From: an uncultured Prevotella sp. | GTDB taxonomy: Bacteria > Bacteroidota > Bacteroidia > Bacteroidales > Bacteroidaceae | Length of the DNA stretch: 27,379 nt | NCBI GenBank assembly: GCA_900768785.1 | Contig: CAAGEG010000010.1 | Coordinates: 1 to 27,379, forward strand | Direction of reading: 5' to 3' | Shown here: positions 8,359-15,246 of the stretch, one piece after another | Position numbering within the stretch: the first letter of the stretch is position 1 | Layout of the letters: each line of letters starts with the position of its first letter | Program-made: the position numbers and the translations under genes | Notes under the pieces: generated by a model | What the model saw: the letters and a program-made list of their open reading frames with translations, nothing else | What the model was told of the DNA's origin: nothing | The model's database searches: none

Positions 8359-8430
8359 ATAAAAAACGGCTTTTCTGTTTTCCTTTATAGAAAATAAGAA
8401 GAAAAAACTCATGTGTATAGAGCAATCAAG

Positions 8431-8477
8431 TCTGTATCTATCCTTAATATATATCTGTATCTATACCTTAATATATA
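8431..8477. repeat. 23-bp direct duplication
   Basis: Two adjacent copies of a segment starting TCTGTATCTAT and ending TTAATATATA begin at 8431 and 8454. They are nearly identical apart from one added base in the second. The period is close to the 22-bp arrays elsewhere in the window. Confidence 0.65.
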
Positions 8478-8597
8478 TGTGTTGCAAATAGCAATAATAT
8501 CCTCCCATTATCAAAGGAAACATGTTTTGCCGATGAGATAATAAGAAGTTTTTGTTGCAGAAGAGGGGAAATAATAACTTTTTAATCGCTTTTCTTG

Positions 8598-8626
8598 TTG
8601 TTTTAAATAAAAAACTCCTATTTTTG
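8598..8626 (+). promoter_or_regulatory. Probable promoter of the DUF4301 gene
   Basis: TATTTTTG at 8619-8626 matches the -7 consensus, with TTG at 8598-8600 about 18 bases upstream. The leader would be about 65 bases. Confidence 0.6.
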
Positions 8627-8696
8627 TAAAGCAAATACATATTGTGAGAATTGTTTATGCACACAATAACCTAAAATTCTAATCATATATAATATT

Positions 8697-10214
8697 ATGT
8701 TAACACAAGACGATTTAAAGCAAATAGCAAGCAAAGGCATTACCGAAGAGCAGGTAAAACACCAGCTGCAACAGTTTGAGAGTGGTTTCCCGTTTCTTAA
8801 ATTAGAGGCTGCCGCAGCAATAGGAAAGGGTATCGAGGCGCCAACAGAGCAAGAAAGGAACGAGTATATAGACAAATGGAACCGCTATAAAGCAGAAGGA
8901 AAGAAGATAGTTAAGTTTGTTCCGGCAAGTGGAGCGGCAAGTCGTATGTTCAAAGATATGTTTGCCTTTGTTGATGCGGCTTATGACGTACCTACAACTG
9001 ACTTTGAAAAGAAATTCTTTAACAACATTAAGGACTTTGCTTTTTATGAAGAGTTGGACCAAACATGCAAGACAAACGAGGGAAAAGGTATAGAATCACT
9101 TATTTCTGAGGGTAATTACAAAGCCGTAGCTGCCAATATGCTTCAGTCAAAAGGGCTTAATTATGGGCAACTGCCTAAGGGTATGCTCTTGTTCCATAAG
9201 TATTCAGAAGGCCCACGTACACCTATGGAAGAGCATCTCGTTGAGGGAGCTTTATACGCTTCAAGTAATGGTGAGGCTAATGTGCATTTTACCGTAAGCC
9301 ATGAACACATGCCACTATTTGAAAAGAAGGTTGCAGAGAAGAAAGACTCTTATGCCAAGACTTACGGCATTAACTATAACATATCGTTTTCAGAGCAGAA
9401 ACCAAGCACAGATACCATAGCTGCCAACCCTGATAATACTCCTTTCAGAAATAGTGATGGCTCTTTGCTGTTCAGACCCGGCGGTCATGGTGCGCTTATT
9501 CAAAACTTAAACGATATTGATGCAGATGTTATCTTCGTTAAAAATATTGATAACGTGGTGCCCGATAGGCTAAAAGAAGATACCGTAACATATAAACAAC
9601 TTATAGCAGGTATTCTTGTTTCTTTGCAAGAGAAGATTTTTGAATATCTCAGATTGCTGGATACAGGCAACTACACTCATGAACAACTGGAAGAAATCAT
9701 ACGTTTCGTTCAACGTGACTTATGCTGCAGGAAGAATGATATAAAGGAACTTGAAGACGCCGATTTGGTTATTTATCTAAGAAACAAGCTAAATAGACCT
9801 ACTCGCGTGTGTGGTGTCGTGAAGAATGTTGGCGAACCCGGTGGCGGACCTTTCCTTACATACAATCAAGACGGCACGGTTAGCTTGCAGATTCTTGAGA
9901 GTAGCCAAATTGATAAATCAAATACAGAGTATATGAAGATGTTTACCGAAGGTACTCACTTCAATCCTGTTGACCTTGTATGTGCTGTTAAAGACTATAA
10001 AGGTAATGCTTTCAACTTGCCCGACTTCGTAGATCATACAACCGGATTTATAAGTAGCAAGAGCAAAAACGGCAAAGAGCTGAAGGCTCTTGAGCTTCCC
10101 GGACTATGGAATGGTGCTATGAGCGACTGGAATACAGTATTTGTTGAAGTGCCACTCTCTACTTTCAACCCGGTTAAGACAGTTAATGACCTCTTAAGAG
10201 AGCAACATCAGTAA
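8697..10214 (+). CDS. DUF4301 family protein
   Basis: This 505-residue cytoplasmic protein matches by eye the Bacteroidota family DUF4301, whose function is not established to my knowledge. Near the N-terminus KFVPASGAASRMFK (73-86) resembles the Gly-rich nucleotide loop of UTP-sugar pyrophosphorylases and other NTP transferases. RPGGHGALIQNLNDID (about 260) resembles the region around the substrate site in UDP-sugar pyrophosphorylases. GVVKNVGEPGGGP further on is another Gly-rich conserved stretch. A nucleotidyltransferase-like fold is therefore a reasonable inference, not a demonstrated activity. There is no signal peptide or membrane segment. The gene has its own promoter and terminator, so it appears monocistronic. 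The start is supported by promoter distance. Confidence 0.85.
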   Translation: MLTQDDLKQIASKGITEEQVKHQLQQFESGFPFLKLEAAAAIGKGIEAPTEQERNEYIDKWNRYKAEGKKIVKFVPASGAASRMFKDMFAFVDAAYDVPTTDFEKKFFNNIKDFAFYEELDQTCKTNEGKGIESLISEGNYKAVAANMLQSKGLNYGQLPKGMLLFHKYSEGPRTPMEEHLVEGALYASSNGEANVHFTVSHEHMPLFEKKVAEKKDSYAKTYGINYNISFSEQKPSTDTIAANPDNTPFRNSDGSLLFRPGGHGALIQNLNDIDADVIFVKNIDNVVPDRLKEDTVTYKQLIAGILVSLQEKIFEYLRLLDTGNYTHEQLEEIIRFVQRDLCCRKNDIKELEDADLVIYLRNKLNRPTRVCGVVKNVGEPGGGPFLTYNQDGTVSLQILESSQIDKSNTEYMKMFTEGTHFNPVDLVCAVKDYKGNAFNLPDFVDHTTGFISSKSKNGKELKALELPGLWNGAMSDWNTVFVEVPLSTFNPVKTVNDLLREQHQ

Positions 10215-10286
10215 TCTATTATTGACATTTAAAAGTAGTGTGTAGCAACTTTTTGAACAAAGAGTTTATTACACATGGAAATATCA

Positions 10287-10332
10287 AAGGCAGTTGCAAC
10301 AGGTGAAAACCTGAGCTACTGCCTCTTTTTTA
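10287..10332 (+). terminator. Rho-independent terminator of the DUF4301 gene
   Basis: The outer stem AGGCAGT/ACTGCCT and inner stem CAGGT/ACCTG (GAAA loop) are followed by CTTTTTTAT. It begins about 75 bases after the stop codon. Confidence 0.85.
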
Positions 10333-10768
10333 TCCCAAATCAGTCATTAGATTAAGTAGGTATAAATACCGACTTTTTCTTGTCATGACATAACTCAAGC
10401 AAGGCTCGACTTTGATCATACGACTTATCGTAAACGTTCATTTATAATGCACCTTCTTTCTCCTATTCCGCTTGTTTCTTTTTTACCTTTTTCAAACAGG
10501 TTTTTCATAGGTCTAAGAACGTCAACAGCAGATAATATAATTGGCAACAAATTGATTGTTTTCTTAAAGTTGTTATTTGCAATTAAAAAAGTGGCGTTTT
10601 ACGGGTCAAAAAGTGCCATTTTAGACATGCTAAAGTGCCACTTTACGACGCTAAAGTGCTTAGTTAGTTTTTTTAACAAATCAATTCGCATATATTAATA
10701 TGTTTAATTCAACAATCAAATGACAAACTTGTACTTTAAATTCTTATAAGATAAGGGTTTGCAACAAT
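10333..10768. other. AT-rich spacer with a degenerate repeat array
   Basis: No gene is supported. A short plus-strand frame at 10447-10698 crosses the repeat array and has no recognisable protein features. The segment at 10388-10403 (CATAACTCAAGCAAGG) is an inverted near-copy of part of the spacer at about 5828-5843. Confidence 0.45.
10566..10667. repeat. Degenerate 22-bp tandem array (units starting AAAGTG)
   Basis: Units start at 10566 (weak), 10588, 10610, 10632 and 10653, giving spacings of 22, 22, 22 and 21 bases. The clearest share AAAGTGCCAnTTTA. The array lies in the spacer between the DUF4301 terminator and the carbohydrate-binding fragment. Confidence 0.65.
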
Positions 10769-11260
10769 ATGAATTTATCTGCCGGATTCATCGCATTTAT
10801 AAACGTTAATTTGTTTTTAACAATCGGGAAGTGCTTTTTAGCGACTTGCAAAACTACAATGGTTTTTGGCGGCAAATCGCCCGAATGTGGTATTGACGCC
10901 AATTCGGAAGGAGGATATAGTGTGTATTTCACGGGTGGAACATTGCTTGCTGCAGGTGGCGGGAACTCTTTACCCTCTTCGTCATCATCAGCTTCTACAC
11001 AGCCATATATAAGCACTTCGGTCTCTCTTTCGGCAGGTTCTACTGTAACACTATCCAACGGCTCGACAACGCTTGCCACATTTGTTGTTCCTGAAAACTA
11101 TTCCGGCGGACAGTCAAGTAGCGGTCAAGGTGGTCGTCCTAACGCTCCCGGAGGCATGGGTGGTGGGTCTTCGCTTGCCATAACATGTCCGGGACTAATT
11201 TCAGGGAGCAGTTATACGCTTAAATATGGCAGTTCTTCAACTAACGTTACAGCAAGATAA
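10769..11260 (+). pseudogene. Truncated 3' remnant of a carbohydrate-binding-domain (PF14262/Cthe_2159-like) protein
   Basis: From about residue 30 to the end, this 163-codon frame reads like the C-terminus of large secreted Bacteroidota proteins of the Cthe_2159/PF14262 carbohydrate-binding family. It has FGGKSPECGIDA, GGYSVYFTGGTLLAAGGG, a serine run before TQPYIS, ATFVVPENYSGG, a Gly-rich loop and a closing SYTLKYG. The first 30 residues do not look like a signal peptide or a family N-terminus. The parallel-beta body that should precede this tail, normally several hundred residues, is absent; upstream is only AT-rich repeat sequence. I infer a gene that lost its 5' part. A short expressed protein is possible but would have no obvious export signal. 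The remnant proper probably starts near 10855. Confidence 0.6.
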
Positions 11261-11285
11261 GAATGCTTCTAATGTAAAAACAAAA

Positions 11286-11328
11286 TACCGCAGTAGCAAT
11301 TGTTATTGTCAATTTGCTGACTGCGGTA
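11286..11328. terminator. Bidirectional hairpin terminator between convergent genes
   Basis: Long arms TACCGCAGT...GCAA-TTG and CAA-TTTGC...ACTGCGGTA enclose a 7-base loop, with small bulges. T-rich sequence follows on the plus side (GTTTTATTAT) and on the minus side (TTTTGTTTTT). It can end transcription of both the fragment to the left and the porin gene to the right. Confidence 0.8.
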
Positions 11329-11358
11329 ATGTTTTATTATATATATAAGGTGAGAATA

Positions 11359-12384
11359 TCAGAAACGGGTCATAAATTCAATAACAATCTTGTCGCGTTC
11401 TGAAACCTTTGGCGAAGCTCCGCTGCGATAAAAATAGTTCTCATAATTGAGCCTGATATCTGTAATGAATGGTTTTGATAGGCTTAATGTGACACCTGTC
11501 GTGACGCGATGGCGGCGATAATCGTTTGCAATCAACACGCCCGACTCCTTGTTTTCTACTCCATCAAGGTAGCCTTTGCCATCGCTCTGGTCTGTCATGT
11601 AGTCATATCTTACAAGCGGAGACACCTTTTTTATAAGGCTCTTACGTACCGGAATGTCGTAATTAATGAATGCGTCAATAGCGCTTACGTTGTCAAAACT
11701 GTTGTGACTATATGTTTTGAGCAGATATTCAGCCTCTATATGCCAACGGCTTGAATGGTAATAGGCTCCGATATCATACAAATAAATGGAGTAATTGCCG
11801 GGTTTTATTTTCTGAGTGCTCAATGTAAGATTGTAGCCTTTAGGGAATATAAACTGTATCTTGCCTGAATAGTTGATGCTTTTAGTCCAATAGTCAGCTT
11901 GATTTGTCAGTCCGGAACCATTAAACAAGCCCACTTCGGCAACGATAGGAAAGCCGCAGTCAAAATTATAGCCTAAAGAAGCACCTACATCTCTAACGTT
12001 TCCAACCTGCTTGGCTATGAAAGAGCGATTGGCAAAATATTGCAGATGAGGCGAACGATGTGCATCAATAGTGAAGGGAACGCGCATCTGTCCTATCGTA
12101 AAGCTCATTCGCTTAATCGGTTTAATGCGTGTATAGGCGTCAAGCATCTTTATCTTGCCTTCATTACACAAATCTACCTCCGCTTTATATGATACTTCGT
12201 CTATGACATTACCGGTAATGCTTATTCTCGCATTCCTTACTTCAAAGCGTCCTTCTTCATCTTCAGTCTTGTATTCATACTTGCTACGTATTGTTCCGTG
12301 CACTTCAGGCTTGAACATAATTTGACCTTTAACGTCGCAAATAATACATATAAGACTTATCACAAAAACAGTTACTCTCTTCAT
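11359..12384 (-). CDS. OprO/OprP-type (phosphate-selective) outer-membrane porin
   Basis: This 341-residue protein has a signal peptide (residues 1-20, cleavage near VKG-Q) and then alternating amphipathic strands of a beta-barrel ending in MTRF, with the C-terminal Phe of outer-membrane barrels. The N-terminal half carries family-typical sequence: VHGTIRSKYEYKTEDEEGRF, RNARISITGNV, SYKAEVDLCNEG, DAYTRIKPI and FTIGQMRVPFTID. It probably forms a diffusion channel. The phosphate label is the family name; anion selectivity is not readable here. It is transcribed alone, ending at the strong hairpin at 11286-11328. The family call is confident, the substrate open. Confidence 0.85.
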   Translation of the reverse strand: MKRVTVFVISLICIICDVKGQIMFKPEVHGTIRSKYEYKTEDEEGRFEVRNARISITGNVIDEVSYKAEVDLCNEGKIKMLDAYTRIKPIKRMSFTIGQMRVPFTIDAHRSPHLQYFANRSFIAKQVGNVRDVGASLGYNFDCGFPIVAEVGLFNGSGLTNQADYWTKSINYSGKIQFIFPKGYNLTLSTQKIKPGNYSIYLYDIGAYYHSSRWHIEAEYLLKTYSHNSFDNVSAIDAFINYDIPVRKSLIKKVSPLVRYDYMTDQSDGKGYLDGVENKESGVLIANDYRRHRVTTGVTLSLSKPFITDIRLNYENYFYRSGASPKVSERDKIVIEFMTRF

Positions 12385-12467
12385 ATCTTGTTTTTACATA
12401 CTAAATATAATGCCTTCAATTTCAATATTGCTGAGTTCTTTCTTCCTGACTCGCACTTTTGTGTTCG

Positions 12468-12475
12468 CAAAGTTA
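12468..12475 (-). promoter_or_regulatory. Candidate -7 element of the porin gene
   Basis: TAACTTTG on the minus strand is an exact consensus match about 84 bases before the ATG. A second match, TATCTTTG, lies just upstream at 12479-12486. Neither has an ideal -33 partner, so which one is used is uncertain. Confidence 0.45.
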
Positions 12476-12526
12476 CCGCAAAGATATTAAATATATGTTA
12501 CAAGTGTTTTAATAAAACATGAAAGC

Positions 12527-12559
12527 CACACGTCAAACACTTGTTTGAGAAATGTGGCT
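12527..12559 (-). terminator. Hairpin, possible distal terminator of the xthA operon
   Basis: Nested arms AGCCACA/TGTGGCT and TCAAAC/GTTTGA form a stable stem. On the minus strand it is followed by T-rich sequence (TTCATGTTTTATT), a weak tract. It is over 500 bases past the xthA stop, so a transcript reaching it would include both arrays. Confidence 0.45.
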
Positions 12560-12713
12560 CTGTATCGTCGTTGGCATTTATCATGTCAAATGAAATCAAA
12601 AAAATAATGATTACTATATACTAATTAAAGACCTTTAAATATTGTGATATTTATTTACGAATTGTAGTTATTACGATTACAACAAATACTTATGCTGTTT
12701 GTTATCAACAATT

Positions 12714-12835
12714 AGCCCATTTAGTTCACGTGTTTGGCTCAATCAGCTCACGTGTTTGGCTCAATCAGCTCACGTGTTTGGCTCATTTAGTTCACGTGTT
12801 TGACCCATTTAGCTCAAGTGTTTGGCTCATTTAGC
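12714..12835. repeat. 22-bp tandem array, five units (TCACGTGTTTGG type)
   Basis: Units start at 12726, 12748, 12770, 12792 and 12814, after a half unit at 12714. Units 1 and 2 are identical; the others differ at a few positions, mostly AATCAGC versus ATTTAGC at the end. Four of five contain the palindrome CACGTG. A 22-base period rules out a coding repeat. Confidence 0.9.
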
Positions 12836-12875
12836 TTTTTCAAACAGCCCCTTTGTCAAGTGCAGATTATTTAAT

Positions 12876-13028
12876 AGCTTCCGTAAACCATATGTTTAGC
12901 TTGTGTAAACCATATGTTTAGTTTCCGTAAACCATATGTTTAGCTTGTGTAAACCATATGTTTAGCTTGTGTAAACTATATGTTTAGCTTGTGTAAACCA
13001 TATAGTTAGCTTGGGCAAACTATATGTC
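12876..13028. repeat. 22-bp tandem array, seven units (GTAAACCATATGTTTAG type)
   Basis: Units start at 12883, 12905, 12927, 12949, 12971, 12993 and 13015; the last is partial. The core AAACCATATGTTT is a near-perfect palindrome centred on CATATG. Units 1, 3 and 4 are identical. It is only about 40 bases from the preceding array and has the same period, but a different sequence. Confidence 0.9.
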
Positions 13029-13091
13029 CTGTCTATTAGTGAGTACAATTCTGCTTGTTCAAAAGTGAAAATTCTCGCCTCTTGTTTCGCT

Positions 13092-13844
13092 TTATTTGAT
13101 GACCAACTCTACCGGACAATGGTCAGAACCCATGATGTCGCTATGTATGTTTGCTGAAGATATTTCAGGAGCAAGCCTGTTTGACACGAGAAAATAGTCA
13201 ATACGCCACCCTGCATTCTTCTCTCTTGCTTTGAAACGATATGACCACCACGAGTAAGCTCCCTCTTTTTCGGGATACAGATAACGGAAAGAGTCGGTAA
13301 AACCTGCATCAAGCAAGGTTGAGAACTTCTCCCTTTCTTCATCTGTAAAGCCTGCATTTTTGCGATTGGAACGAGGGTTCTTTAGGTCAATCTCTTTATG
13401 GGCAACGTTCAAATCGCCACATATAATGACAGGTTTGCGCTTATCAAGTTCTTGAAGCCATGTGCGGAAAGCGTCATCCCATTGCATACGATAGTCAAGT
13501 CGGCGAAGTCCGTCTTGTGAGTTAGGAGTATAGACTGTCACTAAATAGAAATCGGGCATCTCTAACGTAATGACACGACCTTCATTATCGCTAATGGCGT
13601 TTCCGGGACCGTAACTTACAGATATAGGTTCATGGCGTGTGTATATTGCAGTACCACTATAGCCTTTACGTTCTGCGTAATTCCAAAACGAATGATAGCC
13701 TTCAAACTGCAAATCAAGCTGTCCTGCTTGCATCTTTGTCTCTTGCAGACAAAAGAAATCGGCGTCAAGACTCTTGAAAATGTCGCTGAAACCCTTGCTT
13801 TCGCAAGCTCTTAGCCCATTAACGTTCCATGATATAAACTTCAT
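13092..13844 (-). CDS. xthA: Exodeoxyribonuclease III (AP endonuclease)
   Basis: This base-excision-repair nuclease cuts at abasic sites and degrades 3' ends. The 250 residues match the exonuclease III/AP endonuclease family over the full length, with metal and catalytic residues visible: N7 in SWNVNGLRA, E35 in LQETKM, Y105 in VYTPNSQ, D144 and N146 in CGDLNVAH, and the closing GSDHCPVEL with D241 and H242. It is the third gene of a minus-strand operon, starting 3 bases after the ribH stop. That tight spacing implies co-transcription with riboflavin synthesis, an arrangement without an obvious functional reason. Confidence 0.96.
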   Translation of the reverse strand: MKFISWNVNGLRACESKGFSDIFKSLDADFFCLQETKMQAGQLDLQFEGYHSFWNYAERKGYSGTAIYTRHEPISVSYGPGNAISDNEGRVITLEMPDFYLVTVYTPNSQDGLRRLDYRMQWDDAFRTWLQELDKRKPVIICGDLNVAHKEIDLKNPRSNRKNAGFTDEEREKFSTLLDAGFTDSFRYLYPEKEGAYSWWSYRFKAREKNAGWRIDYFLVSNRLAPEISSANIHSDIMGSDHCPVELVIK

Positions 13845-13847
13845 ACG

Positions 13848-14324
13848 TTAGAATTTAGCCATCTTAATAGCATCAATGGCACATTCGTCTCCTTTATTGC
13901 CATGTTTGCCGCCGCTACGGTCTTTTGCTTGTTGAAGGTTATCGGTGGTCAAAAGACCGTAGATAACGGGTATTTCACTCTTTGCGTTAAGTCGGGCTAT
14001 GCCATATGTGACACCTTGACAAATGTAATCGAAGTGTGGAGTCTCGCCACGAATAACACTACCAAGAATGATTATGGCATCATATCCGCCGTTTAGCGTC
14101 ATTTGATGTGCTCCATAGATAAGCTCAAAACTGCCCGGAACGGTCTTTACATGTATATTCTCGGGCAACGCTCCATGCTTTTCAAGTGTTTTTACAGCTC
14201 CATCAAGTAATGCTCCCGTTATTTCCGGATTCCATTCAGCTACAACAATACCGAAACACATGTTGCTTGCGTCGGGTATTTTGGTGTGATCGTAGTCGGA
14301 GAGATTGTGTTGTGCGGTAGCCAT
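13848..14324 (-). CDS. ribH: 6,7-dimethyl-8-ribityllumazine synthase
   Basis: This enzyme condenses 5-amino-6-ribitylaminouracil with 3,4-dihydroxy-2-butanone 4-phosphate in the penultimate step of riboflavin synthesis. The 158 residues show the family signatures: AEWN (29-32) for ring binding, TVPGSFELIY (61-70), GSVIRGETPHFDYI with the catalytic H97, and the C-terminal LTTDNLQQAKDRSGG phosphate-binding stretch. Its ATG overlaps the stop codon of the upstream TPR gene by one base (TAATG), suggesting translational coupling. No FMN riboswitch was recognised in the operon leader. Confidence 0.97.
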   Translation of the reverse strand: MATAQHNLSDYDHTKIPDASNMCFGIVVAEWNPEITGALLDGAVKTLEKHGALPENIHVKTVPGSFELIYGAHQMTLNGGYDAIIILGSVIRGETPHFDYICQGVTYGIARLNAKSEIPVIYGLLTTDNLQQAKDRSGGKHGNKGDECAIDAIKMAKF

Positions 14325-15025
14325 TATTCTGCTTCTGCCCTTTCTATATATTTATCTATCTCGCCTGAAATGGGAGAATTGACATATTTAGTCTTAATGT
14401 TTTTGTATATTTCAAGCGCTCCTGCCTTGTCGTTTTGACTTTCAAGGATTTCGGCAGCTTGAAGTAAGAATGTAGGAGAAAGGCTGTTGTTTACACCTTC
14501 GGCAGCCTCGCTGTCTGCCATTTTTGCCGCTTTCTTAAGGCTGCTTACGGCTTTGTCATACTGCTTAACGTGTGCATAAGCATTTCCAAGTGCTGCTATG
14601 GCAGCCGGACTTATCATCTGGTCATCGGCAGGTGAGTATTCGTCAAGGAATTTAACCGCATTTTCCCATTTGCCAAGATTGGCATAGCAAAGTCCTGCAT
14701 AAAGGTTTGCGAGGTTTCCTGCATCGGTATTGCTATAGTCTGAAGCTATTGCAGCAAAGCCAGCAAAGCCTGCGCCATCGCCATTAAGGGCTTTGTCGTA
14801 TTGTTTGTCAGCAAAATACTGCTGTCCGGTAGCAAGAGCAGTAGATGCTTTTTGATCACGCGGGCCTGAAATGTATGTGTTATAGCACAACACTCCTGCT
14901 ACGATGAGGATGATAGCTATAATAACAATAGAAATGGTTTTTTTGTGTTTAAGAAAAAGAGCTTCTTTTTTGTTGAGAGCATCTGCGCTTTCCGTGCGCT
15001 TCTGTTGGTCTTTAATGTTTGCCAT
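14324..15025 (-). CDS. Membrane-anchored TPR protein
   Basis: With the ATG at 15025 the protein has 234 residues: a charged cytoplasmic N-terminus (MANIKDQQKRTESAD), one transmembrane segment at about 30-48 (TISIVIIAIILIVAGVLCY), then tetratricopeptide-type helical repeats from about 60 (GQQYFADKQYDKALN, LANLYAGLCYANLGKWENAV, AALGNAYAHVKQYDKAVSSL, LLQAAEILESQNDKAGALEI). The frame could start 35 codons earlier at 15130, but that stretch overlaps the -7 box at 15118-15125 and reads as non-coding, so the downstream start is chosen. The architecture resembles YfgM-like TPR proteins; a periplasmic scaffolding role is inferred. It is the first gene of the ribH-xthA operon. Confidence 0.85.
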   Translation of the reverse strand: MANIKDQQKRTESADALNKKEALFLKHKKTISIVIIAIILIVAGVLCYNTYISGPRDQKASTALATGQQYFADKQYDKALNGDGAGFAGFAAIASDYSNTDAGNLANLYAGLCYANLGKWENAVKFLDEYSPADDQMISPAAIAALGNAYAHVKQYDKAVSSLKKAAKMADSEAAEGVNNSLSPTFLLQAAEILESQNDKAGALEIYKNIKTKYVNSPISGEIDKYIERAEAE

Positions 15026-15117
15026 TTGGATATTATGTTTTTGTTTATTATTATTCTGTTGTGTGCTTATATATGCGATAGAGTAGGGAAAGTGTACAGG
15101 CGCTATATAAAGCGTGG

Positions 15118-15125
15118 CAAAATTA
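15118..15125 (-). promoter_or_regulatory. Candidate -7 element of the TPR-ribH-xthA operon
   Basis: TAATTTTG on the minus strand matches TAnnTTTG, 93 bases before the chosen start at 15025. An AT-rich ATTTTAG sits roughly at -33. It shares a short spacer with the divergent recF promoter. Confidence 0.5.
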
Positions 15126-15165
15126 ACCATTTATTCCCATATACTAAAATTTATAACCTACTTTT

Positions 15166-15196
15166 TTTGTTTTCAATTACAAAAGGACTAACTTTG
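15166..15196 (+). promoter_or_regulatory. recF: Probable recF promoter
   Basis: TTTG (15166-15169) and TAACTTTG (15189-15196) are separated by 19 bases, an ideal Bacteroidota promoter. The expected transcript starts near 15203, which supports the ATG at 15247 over the in-frame TTG at 15217. Confidence 0.75.
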
Positions 15197-15246
15197 CAAT
15201 CCGACAAAGGCGTTGTTTGTTTAAGCCGGAGTCATCCCGACAAAAC

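Larger units (their letters stand above)
8296..8696. other. Divergent AT-rich spacer
   Basis: No gene is supported here. The spacer holds the promoters of the two divergent genes and a 23-bp direct duplication at 8431-8477. Short minus-strand frames overlap the promoters and look non-coding. Confidence 0.5.
12385..13091. other. 707-base spacer between xthA and the porin gene, with two minisatellites
   Basis: No gene is supported. From the porin side it contains the promoter region, a hairpin, an AT-rich unique segment (about 12560-12710), then two 22-bp arrays of different sequence (12714-12835 and 12876-13028) ending about 60 bases from the xthA stop codon. Confidence 0.6.

Noticed and set aside
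10447..10698. 83-codon plus-strand frame
   Set aside because: It runs through the degenerate 22-bp array and shows no family features.
12714..13028. CRISPR array
   Set aside because: The units are contiguous with no unique spacers between them, the unit is 22 bases, and no cas gene is present.
15026..15130. Longer N-terminus for the TPR protein
   Set aside because: It overlaps the operon -7 box and the added residues look non-coding.
15026..15216. FMN riboswitch ahead of the ribH operon
   Set aside because: The leader is short and AT-rich; none of the conserved RFN element segments were seen.
15217..15246. Upstream TTG start for recF
   Set aside because: The family N-terminus begins at the ATG at 15247; the extra ten residues are unlike any RecF start.
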